A DNA stretch of 64,000 nt from Icerya purchasi (Eukaryota; Arthropoda; Insecta; Hemiptera; Monophlebidae). Position 1 is the stretch's first letter. The number at the start of each line of letters is the position of its first letter. The DNA lies in the NCBI GenBank assembly GCA_039619475.1, contig CM077116.1, forward strand, positions 199,849,117 to 199,913,116. The letters are read 5' to 3'. Shown here piece by piece: positions 63,024 through 64,000 of the stretch. A program made the position numbers and the translations under genes. The notes beneath the pieces are model-generated. The model was not told the DNA's origin and searched no databases. It saw only the letters and a list, made by a program, of their open reading frames with translations.

Positions 63024-64000
63024 TACAAAGTAAATTTTAGAAGCGAACACAATTTCAGAAAACCACAAAAACATTAATGACGATTTAATCTTGTTGGCGT
63101 TATCGTTATTAAATATTTGTAGATAATTTTGCTATTACTCCTTTCCCTTTATTTCTTCATATGTTATAAATAAATATATGTGAAATTATTTTTTAATAAT
63201 AATGCTATGTGTGATGTACGCCGAAAAAGAGGACCTGTGGAACGAAAATATGGGTCTTAAGTAAAACACGGATTCTAATACTCGAACGTGTGTAGAATAA
63301 GATGCAACATGTAGTTTTTTTCGCAAAAGTTTATTTAGTGTCCTAAAGCGTACAAAACTAACTGAAAAAAATTATAAAAAAGTGAAAAAACATTACCAAT
63401 TTTAAAAAAATTGTAAAATTATTTTTTTCTAGTTGTTAGTTTTTTTTTTTTTTTTGGCATTTTTTGATGATTTTATATTTGCTCCGGGAGTTTTTTGAGT
63501 ACTGATCTTTTTTATTTTTCGGAACTTTGGCTTTTTTCTTCGTTGGAGCGACGTTTTTTTTTTTTTTTCTGATTGTACTTTCAATTTTCTTCTTTCTCTT
63601 TCACGTCAACTTTGCTGCAGATTATTCTTTTTTTGTACTACACGATTAACGCAGAATAATAATACGAGATTTTTAGTAGGATTCGTTTCGATATAGCGAT
63701 GAAATTGGCTGATAACAGCCTTGTCCGGTTCTTCGTAAATTTCAAATTCTTCGTTTAGTAAATAATTTTTTCTGAATCTTACTTAGTTCATCGTCGAAAA
63801 TTAATCACTTACGCGCAGCCTTGAAGTACGATAAGCCAGTTTGCTGAGGGCTACTCGGGTAGCAGATATTTTAAGCATAATCATAACCAAGTACAAGAGT
63901 AGAAGTCGCAGCTTTATCCGATTCGGTAATTTTTCAGTATTGTTTCTTTAAATTTTTCCATTCTGGCTTTTGTGTTCATTTCTATCAAGGCTCCCCGGAT
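62181..64000. other. Upstream intron of the cadherin gene (no exon found)
   Basis: I searched the minus strand for a phase-0-ending EC exon and found none. It has A and T tracts (about 62531-62549, 63440-63455, 63555-63570) and a (TA)n run near 62965-63020. At about 63604-63780 a minus-strand frame without an ATG reads NEEFEIYEEPDKAVISQFHR then ETNPTKNLVLLFCVNRVV. It looks like degraded protein-coding sequence, probably mobile-element derived, but I cannot name it. Confidence 0.45.
62965..63020. repeat. (TA)n microsatellite
   Basis: A run of about 22 TA dinucleotides with flanking ACATATATAC. Another long (TA)n lies at about 60410-60451. Both are typical simple repeats with no evidence of function. 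Confidence 0.9.

Overview
This is a window of an AT-rich animal genome, most likely an insect and possibly a sap-feeding hemipteran; that assignment is an inference from base composition, long homopolymer and (TA)n tracts, small exons in large introns, and the kinds of transposon relics present. There is no bacterial-style coding. Most long open frames are chance AT-rich frames or transposon debris; the real genes show up as short exons with clean GT/AG borders.

The dominant feature is one large gene on the minus strand. I could chain 26 exons from 62180 down to 12493, every junction agreeing in reading phase, into a 1,560-residue open chain plus stop. The chain is open at its N-terminus (the start lies beyond 62180, probably off the window). 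It encodes a multi-repeat cadherin: one partial and twelve further extracellular cadherin (EC) repeats, a membrane-proximal non-cadherin region, one transmembrane helix and almost no cytoplasmic tail. The layout resembles Cad87A and insect midgut cadherins. At the left, on the plus strand, 4499-4702 is the last coding exon of a different gene, whose tail looks like helix 8 and the C-terminus of a class A G-protein-coupled receptor.

Region by region: 1-960 is a broken non-LTR retrotransposon 3' end. 961-4498 is intergenic with an inverted repeat and a probable retrotransposon tail. 4499-5086 is the terminal receptor exon and 3'UTR. 6300-7036 and 9955-10350 are reverse transcriptase relics in intergenic DNA, and 10370-12492 holds short palindromic elements. 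12493-62180 is the cadherin gene, whose introns hold about ten more retrotransposon relics. One intron also holds a 6,050-bp foldback element (27009-33058) with 1.7-kb inverted arms, 16-bp subterminal tandem repeats and a 9-bp target-site duplication. 62181-64000 is upstream of the last recognised exon and contains no cadherin exon that I can see.

The observations most worth following are the foldback element, three copies of a hammerhead-ribozyme-like motif (best at 45683-45721), the alternative C-termini of the cadherin, and its two or three calcium-linker-deficient EC junctions.
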